Positions 47,018 through 56,879 of a stretch of 57,472 nt of DNA are shown here, piece by piece. This stretch comes from Lachnospiraceae bacterium (lineage in GTDB: Bacteria > Bacillota > Clostridia > Lachnospirales > Lachnospiraceae), in the NCBI GenBank assembly GCA_016285575.1, contig JAEEQX010000006.1:1-57472 (forward strand), in the 5' to 3' direction. Below the pieces are notes generated by a model that did not search any database, was not told the DNA's origin, and saw only the letters and a list, made by a program, of their open reading frames with translations. Both the position numbers and the translations under genes were made by a program. How positions within the stretch are numbered: position 1 is the stretch's first letter; every line of letters begins with the position of its first letter.

Positions 47018-47893
47018 TTACGAGATTGCTTCGGCTCCTGCAATAATCTCTGTAAGTTCCTGAGTGATATTACCCTGTCTAGCACGGTTGTACTGAAGGG
47101 TTAACTTGCCGATCATTTCCTCTGCATTGTTTGTTGCAGAATCCATTGCCTGCATTCTTGCACCGTTCTCAGAAGCTACCGCTTCAACCAACGCACCATA
47201 GATAAGACTCGTCAGGTACTTGGGAACGATATACTCAAGTGCTTCTTCATCAGGTATTTCAAAGTTCATGAGCAAAAGGTTCTTGGTCTCTTCATCATCG
47301 TCATCATCGTCCTTATCAATCTCTCCGGGGATGATGGGAAGAAGTTTTAAGAGTGTGGGCTCATGGCTTACGGTATTCTTAAAGTTGGTATACGCGATGT
47401 ATATCTCACCGATGTTGCCTGACTTAAACTCATGCAAAAGTACATTGCAAAGCTTAATAGCATCTGCATACTCGAAACCATCTGCAAGATCTGAATAATC
47501 GGCTTTCATGGTGAAACCTTTTCGCTCGAGTAATTCCTTACCCTTACGACCGATTATATAGACATCCGTATTGTCCTTTTCAAAATCACCGTTAGTTACA
47601 AGCTTGGCAATATTGGAGTTATATCCGCCGGCAAGACCTCTGTTGGAAGTGATAACAAGCACCGCTTTGCGATCGCTTTTACCCTTTTCAACATAAGGTG
47701 TGTCTACATTGCCTGACTCCGATAACAGCTTGGTAACCGTGTTGTACATGGCCTTGAAATAATATTTGGATTTTAATGCTTTTCCTTTTGCGCGCTGAAG
47801 CTTAACCGTGGATACAAGTTTCATAGCCTTGGTAATCTGCTGAGTGCTTGATACACTCTCTCGGCGTCGCTTAATATCTCTCATTGAAGCCAT
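47018..47893 (-). CDS. atpG: ATP synthase F1 subunit gamma
   Basis: A 291-residue rotor subunit with terminal helices MRDIKRRRESVSSTQQITKAM and ENGARMQAMDSATNNAEEM. The middle domain contains ITSNRGLAGGYN. An unusual acidic run of six Asp (IDKDDDDDDEETK) interrupts the domain around residue 195. AAAGGAAG precedes the ATG. Confidence 0.96.
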   Translation of the reverse strand: MASMRDIKRRRESVSSTQQITKAMKLVSTVKLQRAKGKALKSKYYFKAMYNTVTKLLSESGNVDTPYVEKGKSDRKAVLVITSNRGLAGGYNSNIAKLVTNGDFEKDNTDVYIIGRKGKELLERKGFTMKADYSDLADGFEYADAIKLCNVLLHEFKSGNIGEIYIAYTNFKNTVSHEPTLLKLLPIIPGEIDKDDDDDDEETKNLLLMNFEIPDEEALEYIVPKYLTSLIYGALVEAVASENGARMQAMDSATNNAEEMIGKLTLQYNRARQGNITQELTEIIAGAEAIS

Positions 47894-47922
47894 AGGCTTA
47901 TCTTCCTTTCGGATAACCCGAT

Positions 47923-49428
47923 TTATTTAAACTGCTTCTTAAAATCTTCGATAGCGGTAAGAAGTTTCTTCTCGTTATCTTCCTTGATTTCCTTGTCGGT
48001 CTTGATACCTTCGGGAATCTCAGGATACTTGGTCTTGATGAATTCGAAGAGTTCTTCTTCGAATCTAGTAATATCAGCTACATCTACATCAAGAAGCATC
48101 TTCTTGGTAGCTGCGTAGATGATAATTACCTGATACTCAACAGGCATCGGCTTATACTGAGGCTGCTTAAGTATCTCTTTGATTCTTTCACCCTGAGCAA
48201 GCTTTTCTTTTGTATCTGCATCCAATTCGGAACCGAACTGTGCGAAAGCAGCAAGTTCTCTGTACTGAGCAAGTTCCACACGAATAGGAGCAGCAATCTT
48301 CTTCATAGCCTTAATCTGTGCCGCACCACCAACACGGGATACGGAAAGACCGGCGTTAACAGCGGGTCTGAAACCGGCATTGAACATCTCTGTCTCAAGA
48401 TATATCTGACCATCTGTAATAGAAATTACGTTGGTAGGAATATATGCTGATACGTCGCCTGCCTGAGTCTCGATGATGGGAAGAGCTGTAAGTGATCCTC
48501 CGCCGTACTCATCCGACATTCTTGCTGCACGCTCGAGAAGTCTTGAGTGAAGATAGAATACATCACCAGGGTAAGCTTCTCTTCCGGGTGGTCTTCTAAG
48601 AAGTAAGGAGAGTGTACGGTATGCGGTAGCATGCTTACTCAAGTCATCATAGATAACGAGTACGTCTTCTCCTTTTTCCATCCATTCTTCACCGATTGCA
48701 CATCCTGCATACGGTGCTATGTACTGAAGGGGAGCAAGCTCGGATGCAGTAGAAGCAACTACTGTTGTATATGCCATAGCTCCGAATTCTTCAAGTGTCT
48801 TAACTATATTGGCAACTGTTGATGCCTTCTGACCAATAGCAACATAGATACACTTAACGTTCTGACCCTTCTGGTTGATAATTGTATCTATAGCGATTGC
48901 TGTCTTACCAGTCTGACGGTCGCCGATAATCAACTCTCTCTGTCCTCTTCCGATAGGAACCATGGAGTCGATAGCTTTAATACCTGTCTGTAAAGGAGTA
49001 TCAACGGACTTTCTTGTGATAACGCCCGATGCAACTCTCTCGATCTGACGATACTTATCTGTATTAATGGGTCCCTTGCCATCGATAGGCTGGCCGAGTG
49101 CGTTAACAACTCTTCCGGTTAATGCATCGCCTACCGGTACTTCAACAACTCGACCCGTGGTCTTAACAATGTCACCCTCGTTGATGTTACGCTGGTTACC
49201 AAGTAAAACGGCACCTACGTTATCTTCCTCGAGGTTCATAACCATACCGTAAACTTCACCCGGAAATTCGAGAAGTTCACCCTGCATGGCATTCTCCAGA
49301 CCGTGAATACGTGCTATACCGTCAGCAACCTGAATAACCGTACCGACATTCGATACAACCATTTTGTCAGCGTATCTTTTTATCTGATCCTTAATAACAG
49401 AACTTATTTCTTCCGGTTTTAAATTCAT
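47923..49428 (-). CDS. atpA: ATP synthase F1 subunit alpha
   Basis: A 501-residue non-catalytic nucleotide-binding subunit with P-loop GDRQTGKT at residues 169-176, the [18 protein letters not shown] block and the signature around [17 protein letters not shown]. Length is normal. A ribosome site AAAGGTG lies about 12 bases upstream. Confidence 0.98.
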   Translation of the reverse strand: MNLKPEEISSVIKDQIKRYADKMVVSNVGTVIQVADGIARIHGLENAMQGELLEFPGEVYGMVMNLEEDNVGAVLLGNQRNINEGDIVKTTGRVVEVPVGDALTGRVVNALGQPIDGKGPINTDKYRQIERVASGVITRKSVDTPLQTGIKAIDSMVPIGRGQRELIIGDRQTGKTAIAIDTIINQKGQNVKCIYVAIGQKASTVANIVKTLEEFGAMAYTTVVASTASELAPLQYIAPYAGCAIGEEWMEKGEDVLVIYDDLSKHATAYRTLSLLLRRPPGREAYPGDVFYLHSRLLERAARMSDEYGGGSLTALPIIETQAGDVSAYIPTNVISITDGQIYLETEMFNAGFRPAVNAGLSVSRVGGAAQIKAMKKIAAPIRVELAQYRELAAFAQFGSELDADTKEKLAQGERIKEILKQPQYKPMPVEYQVIIIYAATKKMLLDVDVADITRFEEELFEFIKTKYPEIPEGIKTDKEIKEDNEKKLLTAIEDFKKQFK

Positions 49429-49454
49429 GGATCTGTCGCACCTTTCTTAAAAAA

Positions 49455-50000
49455 TTATATTTGAATCCTGTGTAATTCTCTGCTTATGCTCTCTAGCTTA
49501 GTCTTGACTGAATTGTCTACAATTCTGTCTTTTATTCTGATAATCATACCGCCAATAAGCGATTCGTCCACTTCGTACTCAATCTCTACAGACTTATACT
49601 TGGTAGTTTCCAAAAGTTTCTGTTCGATTTTCTTCTTAGTGGAATCATCGATTACAGCCGCACTTGTAACCTTAGCGTGTCCGATACCGCTTTGCTCTTC
49701 TGCTCTTAAGATAAAATAATCAAGAATACCCTTAAGTTCGGTGTATCTGTTCTTTTTTACCAAAAGATCAAGGAATGCAAACAACTCGTCCGATAGTCTG
49801 CCCTTGAAAACATCAGCGATAATCCTAAGATGCTCTTCCTTGTCAAATCTGGGATTAGCCATAAGAGAGCCAAGTTCGGGATTGTCTGAAAGAATCTGTT
49901 TTAATTCTTTCGCCTCACTAAGCATCTCAGAGCACTTGGATGATTCGACCGCTGTCTGATACAGTGCTTCGCCGTATGTAGTTACTGCTGATTTAGCCAT
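49455..50000 (-). CDS. atpH: ATP synthase F1 subunit delta
   Basis: A 181-residue peripheral-stalk subunit. An N-terminal helical bundle (TYGEALYQTAVE) is followed by the C-terminal domain with SLIGGMIIRIKDRIVDNSVK. It overlaps the end of atpF by 19 bases; GGTGAGGA precedes its ATG, inside atpF. Confidence 0.94.
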   Translation of the reverse strand: MAKSAVTTYGEALYQTAVESSKCSEMLSEAKELKQILSDNPELGSLMANPRFDKEEHLRIIADVFKGRLSDELFAFLDLLVKKNRYTELKGILDYFILRAEEQSGIGHAKVTSAAVIDDSTKKKIEQKLLETTKYKSVEIEYEVDESLIGGMIIRIKDRIVDNSVKTKLESISRELHRIQI

Positions 50001-50503
50001 GTATCCTCACCTATTCCCTTTAAGGTATCATCTAACATACGCTTCTTTTCATCCTCGCTAAGCGAAGCTGCTACTATCTTGCCGGCCATAGCGGATGCAA
50101 CATTGATAACTTCTTCCTTAACTTCGTTGGCAACTTTCTGTTTTTCAAGATCTGCCTCACGGTTAGCATTATCAATAATCTTGCCCGCTTCTTCACGCGC
50201 ATCGGTTACTATTCTGTTCTCATTAGCCAAAGCTCTCTGTCTTGCATCAGCAAGAATTGTCTCTGCCTCGGCATCGATATTTTTCAGTTTCTCTTCGTAT
50301 TCAGTCTTAAGCTTAGCTGCTTCTTCTTTTTCTTTCTGAGCCGTCTCGATATCATCGGCTATTCCCTGTTTTCTCTTTTCGAGAAACTTTCTAGCGGGAT
50401 TAAAGAAGAAGAATGAGCCGCCCAAAAAGAGCACGAATACGGCAATCAGTGTCAAAACTGAATCATGCAAAAGCTGAAAATCCAGGTTGAACAGTCTGCT
50501 CAT
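49982..50503 (-). CDS. atpF: ATP synthase F0 subunit b
   Basis: A 173-residue subunit with one N-terminal membrane helix (about residues 13-33), then FFNPARKFLEKRKQGIADDIE, a long Ala/Glu/Lys-rich helix forming the stator stalk. Overlaps atpH. Confidence 0.95.
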   Translation of the reverse strand: MSRLFNLDFQLLHDSVLTLIAVFVLFLGGSFFFFNPARKFLEKRKQGIADDIETAQKEKEEAAKLKTEYEEKLKNIDAEAETILADARQRALANENRIVTDAREEAGKIIDNANREADLEKQKVANEVKEEVINVASAMAGKIVAASLSEDEKKRMLDDTLKGIGEDTWLNQQ

Positions 50504-50538
50504 ATCTAAGCCCTGCCTCCTTTTTTTATTCTATAAAA

Positions 50539-50814
<276 letters not shown>

Positions 50815-50846
50815 TTATGATTTTATGTTTATTCCTGTTTTACTTT

Positions 50847-51635
50847 TTAAGCCGCTTTTTTCTCTTTTGATCTTCTGATCATTCTCTTAAGTACTGTCTC
50901 TTCGTTGTCACCTATTGCACTGCCGATGTATGTTACTGTCAGCATACAGAATACGTATGTCTGGATAGCACCGGAGAATAAGTCGAAGTATACGTGAAGA
51001 GCAGCGGGCCAACCGATTGCTATCTTAGCGAGCAGTCCGTATACAAGTGCCATCATAACAGTACCTGAAAGTACGTTAGCGAAAAGACGAAGTGATAATG
51101 ATACGGGAACCGCGCAATCACCGATTACGTTAATCGGTAACCAGATGGGAAGCCATGGAGGAAGAGGTGAACACTTATCCTTCCATATACTCCAGAGGTT
51201 GTTGTATCTTACTTCATTGATTCTGATTAATGAGAATGTTATAAGACCAAGCGGTAACGTAACACCGTAGTCGGCTGTCGGAGGTCTAAGTCCGAGTAAG
51301 CCTGATATGTTGGAAAATAAGATGAATAAAAAGAGAGTTCCGACGTAATTTCTGAATCCCTTGCCTTTTTCACCCATTGCACCATTAACAATACCATCGA
51401 GAAATTCAACAGCGAATTCGAGTGCGCACTGAAGATATCCGGGAACGGCCTTAGCATGCTTGAATACCTGACCTGCTGCGAAAAAGAAGATTAGCATGCA
51501 TATAACCACTATCAAAAGGCATACATGTGAAGTTGTAATCCATACTTCCTGTCCAAAGATCTCATAAGAAAAGATTCCATGGATCATGAAGTCGACGCCG
51601 CCGTTAGCGTTCGCCAGAAGCATATGTGGCATCAT
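50847..51635 (-). CDS. atpB: ATP synthase F0 subunit a
   Basis: A 262-residue membrane subunit with five or six helices. SLSLRLFANVLSG holds the essential Arg of the ion path, and YIGSAIGDNEE lies near the end. The start is the ATG at 51635 after GAGGAGGGAG; the longer frame to 51665 has no ribosome site. Its start lies within the end of the AtpI-like gene (32-base overlap), so the two are coupled. Confidence 0.95.
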   Translation of the reverse strand: MMPHMLLANANGGVDFMIHGIFSYEIFGQEVWITTSHVCLLIVVICMLIFFFAAGQVFKHAKAVPGYLQCALEFAVEFLDGIVNGAMGEKGKGFRNYVGTLFLFILFSNISGLLGLRPPTADYGVTLPLGLITFSLIRINEVRYNNLWSIWKDKCSPLPPWLPIWLPINVIGDCAVPVSLSLRLFANVLSGTVMMALVYGLLAKIAIGWPAALHVYFDLFSGAIQTYVFCMLTVTYIGSAIGDNEETVLKRMIRRSKEKKAA

Positions 51636-52062
51636 TTTCTCCCTCCTCGATTTCTTCTGAGCCATCCGACTCTAAAGAATGCGGATTAATCTTAAGGTTA
51701 ATCCTATGTATCACAGGTGTTAGATATGTTGCAAACTTGAGACAAAAGATTCCGATGAATGTTGCTATCGGATTAACTCTTGGTGTCACGCATGCAACAA
51801 CCATAACAACTATCGATATTGCATATCTAACAAAAAACGCAATTCTTATTCTGGTTGAAGCTTTGCTCTCATCACTAACCGCCTTGGTAATCGCATTAGC
51901 CATGTTAACAGTTAATACAAGTGCCGTTACGGTACCGAGAACTCCGCCGAGTACGTATGCGAGCATATCTTTCGGAAACCACATTCCGATAAGTATGTTC
52001 AACACACCGAATATTATTACTCCAACCTGCAATTCACGCAGGGTCTGTCTGAAATAGTTCAT
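51604..52062 (-). CDS. atpI: AtpI-like membrane protein of the ATP synthase operon
   Basis: A 152-residue protein with four membrane segments and an acidic C-terminal tail. It takes the AtpI place between atpZ and atpB, and AtpI proteins assist c-ring assembly. Sequence similarity to known AtpI is not obvious by eye, so the name rests on position and topology. Its ATG overlaps the atpZ stop (ATGA). Confidence 0.72.
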   Translation of the reverse strand: MNYFRQTLRELQVGVIIFGVLNILIGMWFPKDMLAYVLGGVLGTVTALVLTVNMANAITKAVSDESKASTRIRIAFFVRYAISIVVMVVACVTPRVNPIATFIGIFCLKFATYLTPVIHRINLKINPHSLESDGSEEIEEGENDATYASGER

Positions 52063-52271
52063 CCTTCGTCGTCCCTAAAAGTACTTCTAACGAGCTTGTA
52101 TACTCCTGTCATTCCTCCGGCCGCTCCTATAAAAAAGAGAACGATTGCCAAGAATGAAGTACCTAACTTACCGTCAAGATAGTACCCTAGAAAAAACAAG
52201 CCACAAGTTGGAATAAGCATTATGAGAGTAATTTGAGATATAAAAGAAAGTATCTTGATAATCTTTGACAA
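52059..52271 (-). CDS. atpZ: AtpZ/AtpI-type small membrane protein
   Basis: A protein of about 70 residues with two membrane segments of the AtpZ type (LIPTCGLFFLGYYLDGKLGTS, FFIGAAGGMTGVYKLV, the latter with conserved Gly). There is no ATG. The frame reaches a GTG at 52295, but that lies almost on the predicted transcript start. TTG at 52271, with AGGGG eight bases upstream, is preferred. It is the first gene of the atp operon and is thought to assist ion supply or assembly of F0. Confidence 0.78.
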   Translation of the reverse strand: MSKIIKILSFISQITLIMLIPTCGLFFLGYYLDGKLGTSFLAIVLFFIGAAGGMTGVYKLVRSTFRDDEG

Positions 52272-52306
52272 TTCCCCTACCCCTATATACTTCACAAACT
52301 TGTTAA

Positions 52307-52335
52307 ATTATACTATTTTTTAGTAAGTTTGTCCA
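52307..52335 (-). promoter_or_regulatory. Promoter of the atp operon
   Basis: TGGACA-N17-TATAAT on the minus strand, one base off the -35 consensus. Transcription starts near 52300, shortly before the TTG start of atpZ. Confidence 0.88.
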
Positions 52336-52350
52336 TCATAAAAAGAAAAA

Positions 52351-52379
52351 TTGACTTTTTAGTCTATTGAGTGTAACAT
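52351..52379 (+). promoter_or_regulatory. Promoter of the DUF402 gene
   Basis: TTGACT-N17-TAACAT on the plus strand, divergent from the atp promoter with only 15 bases between the two elements. Confidence 0.65.
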
Positions 52380-52432
52380 CTAAACATATAGTGTTTCAAA
52401 ACTATTTGTATCGCAACATCTTGAGGTGAAAA

Positions 52433-52921
52433 ATGGAAAAAATCACTCTTTACAGAAAAAGATTGATTCCTAACGAAAACGTCTTGCTTAACAAAGACGT
52501 AATTCTGTATGCAGACAAGCATAAACTTGTTACAAAATGGGATGCGATACGTCCTAGAACCGATATTCACCACGGTTATTCATTATATCTTCTTGATGAA
52601 GGTATCAAGGTAAGCAAGTTCTGCAAAGAAGACGATTCACTTTATAAATGGTATAGCGATATAGTCGAGTATATCTACGATGAAAAAGAGAATTCATATA
52701 CCACTCTTGATCTTCTCTTGGATATCACAATCAACCCTAACGGAGAAATAAGAGTTCTTGATATGGATGAACTTGCAGATGCTCATAAAGAAGGTCTTAT
52801 AAGTGATGAGTTACTTGGAAAGTCCCTTAAGAGATGTAATACATTATTAAAGACAATCTATTCAGGAAACTTCTCCAAATATACTGAAATGTTGGAGTCA
52901 TACATCAATCCCAATCAATAA
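52433..52921 (+). CDS. DUF402 domain protein
   Basis: A 162-residue protein of the DUF402/FomD fold. SLYKWYSDIVEYIYDEKENS and LDLLLDITINPNGEIRVLD carry the conserved Asp/Tyr pattern, followed by DELADAHKEGLIS. Known family members hydrolyse nucleotide phosphoesters (FomD cleaves cytidylyl intermediates; related proteins act on nucleoside di/triphosphates) using divalent metals. The substrate here is unknown. TTGAGGTG precedes the ATG; a bidirectional terminator follows. Confidence 0.8.
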   Translation: MEKITLYRKRLIPNENVLLNKDVILYADKHKLVTKWDAIRPRTDIHHGYSLYLLDEGIKVSKFCKEDDSLYKWYSDIVEYIYDEKENSYTTLDLLLDITINPNGEIRVLDMDELADAHKEGLISDELLGKSLKRCNTLLKTIYSGNFSKYTEMLESYINPNQ

Positions 52922-52950
52922 TAAAACAAACAAATGTGCTTAAACAAAAA

Positions 52951-52987
52951 AATATGCGCCCGGTTCTTTATGAGCCAGGCGCTTTTT
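52951..52987. terminator. Bidirectional terminator
   Basis: An 11-position stem (52956-52966 with 52972-52982, one mismatch) has a TTTAT loop, TTTTT after it on the plus strand and ATATTTTTTT after it on the minus strand. It serves the DUF402 and SleB genes. Confidence 0.92.
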
Positions 52988-52996
52988 AATTATTTA

Positions 52997-54205
52997 TTAG
53001 TAGAAAATATGATTTCCGATCTGTATTCCTGTAAGTCCGGGAATCGGTGTTCTAAAGTATACGCAGTTACCTACATTGGTCATACCGGCCATTGCTTCAT
53101 CAGCAGCCTGGTAACATGAAGGTGTAGCTTTGTTCTGTGCAAGTGCTAATGCAAGTCTACCACTTCCTGCAGGTGAGAACTGACTTCTTTGATATATAAC
53201 GTCATTAATCGTATCAGGATAACAACTTGATAATACTCTGTTAATAACTACCGCACCAACTGCTAACTGTCCTTCGTATGGTTCTCCTCCGGCTTCACAG
53301 TATATAAGGTTGGCAAGAAGCACTCTGTCTGAATCAGAGAAGTGAACTTCTGAGATATCTCTCTTGGACGAATTAGCCGCAAGACGTGACATCCTAAGCT
53401 CTTCTTCGTACTTCTTCTTTAAAGCTTCAATATCAGCTTCTTGAGCTGCTATCGCTGCTTCTTTATCAGCAATCTCTTTTTCAATCTGAGCAAGTTCCTG
53501 ATTGGCTGTTCCTATCTGAACCGTATATTCCTTAACGAAATCATTGGTTGTAGTAATAAGCTCATTAATTCTGGCCTGCTCTTGTTCACTCTGTTCTTCG
53601 AGTTCTTTGAGGTCAGATAATTCTCCCTCAAGTTCCTTTTCTTTGTCAGCAACTGCAATGGTTGCATTCTTATAATCCTCATACATTTTATTATCGTATT
53701 CGGATATCATCTTGATGTAGTCTGACAAGTTAAGGAATGATGCAAAACTGTCCGCAGATAACACCATCTCCAGGTACGCATTATCAGGCTGTTCGTAGAT
53801 GCTTTGCACCCTCTTTTTCATGGCCTCGTACTGAGCTTTTTCTGTTTCTTTGGCTTCTTCTAATTCCTTTTTAGTCTCTTCTATCTCCGCATTTTTATCA
53901 ACAATATCACTCTGAATTTCTTCATACTTTGCATTCTCATCCGCGAGCTGAGTATTGAATTCATCGAGTTGTTGTTTTAATGTACCCTGTTCAAGTTTTA
54001 ACTTGTTAATCTCGTCATTCTTGCCGGCCTTTTCTTTTTCGGCTTCCTGCTTTTGCTTTTCAGTCTCCTGTTTTTGCTTTTCAGCCTCGTTAATCTGCTG
54101 CAAAAGAGAACCCGTGGCAAAAACTCTCTTGGGAGTTACCATGAACACGAGTAGCAAACATAAAACAATCGATATTATCTTTACGAAAATATTTTTTACA
54201 TTCAT
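52997..54205 (-). CDS. PcsB-like coiled-coil cell wall hydrolase (SleB/Hydrolase_2 domain)
   Basis: A 402-residue exported protein. It has a signal peptide (about residues 1-31), then a long coiled coil (35-270) rich in Lys/Glu/Gln as in PcsB/CwlO proteins, including QSIYEQPDNAYLEMVLSADS. The C-terminal Hydrolase_2 domain (about 285-402) has LIYCEAGGEPYEGQLAVGAVVINRV with the probable catalytic Glu and ends GLTGIQIGNHIFY. It should cut peptidoglycan, probably as an FtsEX-type regulated enzyme or germination-type hydrolase; which one is unclear. The ATG at 54205 shares its A with the TGA stop of the upstream gene. Confidence 0.85.
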   Translation of the reverse strand: MNVKNIFVKIISIVLCLLLVFMVTPKRVFATGSLLQQINEAEKQKQETEKQKQEAEKEKAGKNDEINKLKLEQGTLKQQLDEFNTQLADENAKYEEIQSDIVDKNAEIEETKKELEEAKETEKAQYEAMKKRVQSIYEQPDNAYLEMVLSADSFASFLNLSDYIKMISEYDNKMYEDYKNATIAVADKEKELEGELSDLKELEEQSEQEQARINELITTTNDFVKEYTVQIGTANQELAQIEKEIADKEAAIAAQEADIEALKKKYEEELRMSRLAANSSKRDISEVHFSDSDRVLLANLIYCEAGGEPYEGQLAVGAVVINRVLSSCYPDTINDVIYQRSQFSPAGSGRLALALAQNKATPSCYQAADEAMAGMTNVGNCVYFRTPIPGLTGIQIGNHIFY

Positions 54206-54687
54206 CAGACTTCTATAGTAATCTTTCGTCCGCTCTTCTTGTACTGAACACACTTAACGCCTGCTGCCTCGAACATCTTCTTGGCTGCAATATTGGTAGG
54301 TGTATTATTGTATTTATCGGAATCGTATATTACTTCCCTTATACCGCTCTGAATAATAGCCTTGGCACATTCATTGCAAGGGAATAATGATACATATATT
54401 TTAGCGCCCTCTAAGCTGCCGCCTCTGTAGTTAAGAATGGCATTAAGCTCACTGTGAGCAACAAAAGCATACTTGGTATCAAGTACGTCTCCTTCTCTTG
54501 CCCAGGGGAAAAGATCATCGCTGCATCCGTTGGGGAATCCGTTATATCCTACAGATAAAATTCTATTGTTCTTATCTACGATGCAAGCACCAACCTGAGT
54601 ATTGGGGTCCTTGGAACGCATTCCTGAGAGCATCGCGATGCCTGTAAAATATTCATCCCATGATATGTAGTCTTCTCTTTTTTCCAT
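54205..54687 (-). CDS. comEB: dCMP deaminase (ComEB type)
   Basis: A 160-residue zinc deaminase. HSELNAI gives the zinc His and catalytic Glu, and LFPCNECAKAI the two zinc Cys. GYNGFPNGCSDD is the dCMP-binding block. It forms dUMP for thymidylate synthesis. AAAGGAATAATC precedes the ATG. It follows upp by 30 bases in a salvage cluster. Confidence 0.93.
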   Translation of the reverse strand: MEKREDYISWDEYFTGIAMLSGMRSKDPNTQVGACIVDKNNRILSVGYNGFPNGCSDDLFPWAREGDVLDTKYAFVAHSELNAILNYRGGSLEGAKIYVSLFPCNECAKAIIQSGIREVIYDSDKYNNTPTNIAAKKMFEAAGVKCVQYKKSGRKITIEV

Positions 54688-54717
54688 GATTATTCCTTTC
54701 GTCAGAATAACAATTAA

Positions 54718-55347
54718 TTACTTGGTTCCGAATATTCTGTCACCCGCATCACCGAGGCCGGGTACTATGTATGCATGATCATTGAGCTTTTCATCCTTAG
54801 CACCGATGTAGATATCGATATCGGGATGATCCTTGGATAATCTGTCTATTCCTTCGGGTGCTGCAATGATACACATGAAATGAATATTCTTGCATCCTTT
54901 TTGCTTAAGCATTGTAATAGCTGCTGAAGCGCTACCGCCTGTTGCGAGCATGGGATCTACTACGAATATTTCTCTCTGTGAGCAATCCTCGGGAAGCTTG
55001 CAGTAATACTCTACAGGCTCGTGAGTTTCAGGATCTCTGTACAATCCTATGTGTCCAACCTTAGCAGTAGGAATAAGTGTTAACATACCGTCAACCATAC
55101 CAAGTCCTGCTCTAAGAATAGGCACTACCGCCATTTTCTTTCCCTTTAATTCTTTTACTGTTGTCTTGCAGATAGGAGTCTCGATATCAACATCTTCAAG
55201 CTGAAGATTTCTTGTGGCCTCATAGCAGATAAGCATTGCTATCTCGCTGATAGTCTGTCTGAAATCTTTGGTACCGGTATCCTTTCTTCTGATGTAACCG
55301 ATTTTGTGCTGAATCAAAGGATGATCCATTACTACAATCTTTCCCAT
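54718..55347 (-). CDS. upp: Uracil phosphoribosyltransferase
   Basis: A 209-residue enzyme that joins uracil to PRPP to give [36 protein letters not shown] and the PRPP loop [16 protein letters not shown] are visible, with the uracil-binding end [27 protein letters not shown] precedes the ATG. Its position after rpiB and close to the atp operon mirrors B. subtilis. Confidence 0.97.
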   Translation of the reverse strand: MGKIVVMDHPLIQHKIGYIRRKDTGTKDFRQTISEIAMLICYEATRNLQLEDVDIETPICKTTVKELKGKKMAVVPILRAGLGMVDGMLTLIPTAKVGHIGLYRDPETHEPVEYYCKLPEDCSQREIFVVDPMLATGGSASAAITMLKQKGCKNIHFMCIIAAPEGIDRLSKDHPDIDIYIGAKDEKLNDHAYIVPGLGDAGDRIFGTK

Positions 55348-55382
55348 AACCCTCTCCTTGTTGTATATTTTAGTTTATTTTT

Positions 55383-55820
55383 TTATAAAGACTCGATCTT
55401 GTCGATTCTTCTTTGATGTCTTTCTGAATTGCTGAAATCAGTTGATAAGAATGTGTCGACGATTGACTCTGCCAATACATCTCCAACGATTCCTGCACCA
55501 AGCACAAGTACATTAGCATTGTTATGAAGTCTTGTTAACTGAGCAGATACTGAATCCGAGCAAAGTGCAGCACGTACGCCCTTAATCTTGTTGGCAACCA
55601 TGCTCATGCCGATTCCTGTTGTACAAATGAGAATACCAAAGTCAACTTCACCGTCTGCAACAGCCTGTGCAGCAGGTCTTCCAAAATCAGGATAATCGCA
55701 GGATTCAAGACTGTTGGTGCCGAAGTCCTTAATCATTATTCCCTGCTCCTTAAGATGCTCCTTAAGACCTTCCTTAAGATTGTAACCACCGTGATCAGAT
55801 GCAATAGATACTTTCATCAT
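55383..55820 (-). CDS. rpiB: Ribose 5-phosphate isomerase B
   Basis: A 145-residue RpiB/LacAB isomerase that interconverts ribose and ribulose 5-phosphates. ASDHGGYNLKEGL, DYPDFG, CTTGIGMSMVANKIKGVRAA with the catalytic Cys, and RLHNNANVLVLGA are visible. GGAGGAGAGG places the start at ATG 55820, or the adjacent ATG at 55817. The frame to 55841 would overlap the previous gene. Confidence 0.95.
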   Translation of the reverse strand: MMKVSIASDHGGYNLKEGLKEHLKEQGIMIKDFGTNSLESCDYPDFGRPAAQAVADGEVDFGILICTTGIGMSMVANKIKGVRAALCSDSVSAQLTRLHNNANVLVLGAGIVGDVLAESIVDTFLSTDFSNSERHQRRIDKIESL

Positions 55821-55833
55821 ATCCTCTCCTCCA

Positions 55834-56871
55834 TTATGCATTAATTATCTTGTGCCCCGCCGCTTTAATGAGTCGATTCATAATAGCGGCACCTATCCCC
55901 TTATCGTCGAAACTCTCCGACGCAATATAGGTCACTTCTTCATCATCGCATTCTCTTAGAATCCTGTAAAGGTTGGATGCGATATCATCCGGATGCGATA
56001 TGCTGCCTATGTTTTTTGTATTAAGTCCTTCGTAATCTTTCATGTGTTCATCGACACTTATGATTACGTAATTGTCTTTATCGGATACAAGTTCTTTTAT
56101 CTTGTCTATGACCTTTTTATCTTCACCGCGAACGATACACATATCTGCCTTGGGAGCATAGTGTCTGTATCTCATTCCGGGTGCCTTAGGTCTGTCCTTA
56201 CAAGATGCATCAAGAATAGTCGGATCAATATCCACTCTCTCGACAACTTCTTCCAACATTTCTTTAGACACGTATCCGGGACGCAAAATCATGGGTATAT
56301 CTCTTGTAACATCAACAATTGTTGATTCAAGTCCGATGGGAATATTGCCGCCATCGATTATCATATCCACTCTGCCATCAAGATCTTCCCTGACATACTT
56401 AGCCAATGTGGGGCTCGGTCTTCCGGAAAGATTGGCACTTGGTGCTGCCACGAATCCTCCTGCTGCTTCTATAAAAGATGCAGCAACCTGATGTATGGGA
56501 AATCTTACAGCTACCGTATCAAGTCCGCCTGTGGTCTCGTAAGGAACCGTATTCTTTTTTTCAAAAATAAGTGTCAAAGGTCCGGGCCAAAAAGCGTCGA
56601 TTATCTTTTTTGCCTTTTCAGGAACTTCTTTTACTATGTAATCAAGATCCTCGAGTCTATAGATATGTACTATAAGAGGATTGTCACTGGGACGACCCTT
56701 GGCAGCGTATATTTTTTTAGATGAGTCTGCATTGAGTGCATCTCCTCCCAGCCCGTACACGGTCTCTGTTGGAAAAGCAACCAATCCGCCTCTTTTTATA
56801 ATCTCGCCCGCTTCTTTTATAAGAGAGGGGTCTATATTGTCTTCGGTAATACTAACTATCTTGGTATTCAT
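55834..56871 (-). CDS. tsaC: L-threonylcarbamoyladenylate synthase (Sua5/YwlC)
   Basis: A 345-residue two-domain Sua5-type protein. The YrdC domain (1-205) has VAFPTETVYGLGGDA, YAAKGRPSDNPL, FWPGPLTL, AAPSANLSGRPSPT and ESTIVDV. The C-terminal Sua5 domain (230-345) begins after RPGYVSKEMLEE. It makes the TC-AMP intermediate for t6A37, the substrate base later modified by MtaB, which is also encoded here. AAGGATTATA precedes the ATG. Confidence 0.95.
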   Translation of the reverse strand: MNTKIVSITEDNIDPSLIKEAGEIIKRGGLVAFPTETVYGLGGDALNADSSKKIYAAKGRPSDNPLIVHIYRLEDLDYIVKEVPEKAKKIIDAFWPGPLTLIFEKKNTVPYETTGGLDTVAVRFPIHQVAASFIEAAGGFVAAPSANLSGRPSPTLAKYVREDLDGRVDMIIDGGNIPIGLESTIVDVTRDIPMILRPGYVSKEMLEEVVERVDIDPTILDASCKDRPKAPGMRYRHYAPKADMCIVRGEDKKVIDKIKELVSDKDNYVIISVDEHMKDYEGLNTKNIGSISHPDDIASNLYRILRECDDEEVTYIASESFDDKGIGAAIMNRLIKAAGHKIINA

Positions 56872-56879
56872 TATAATCC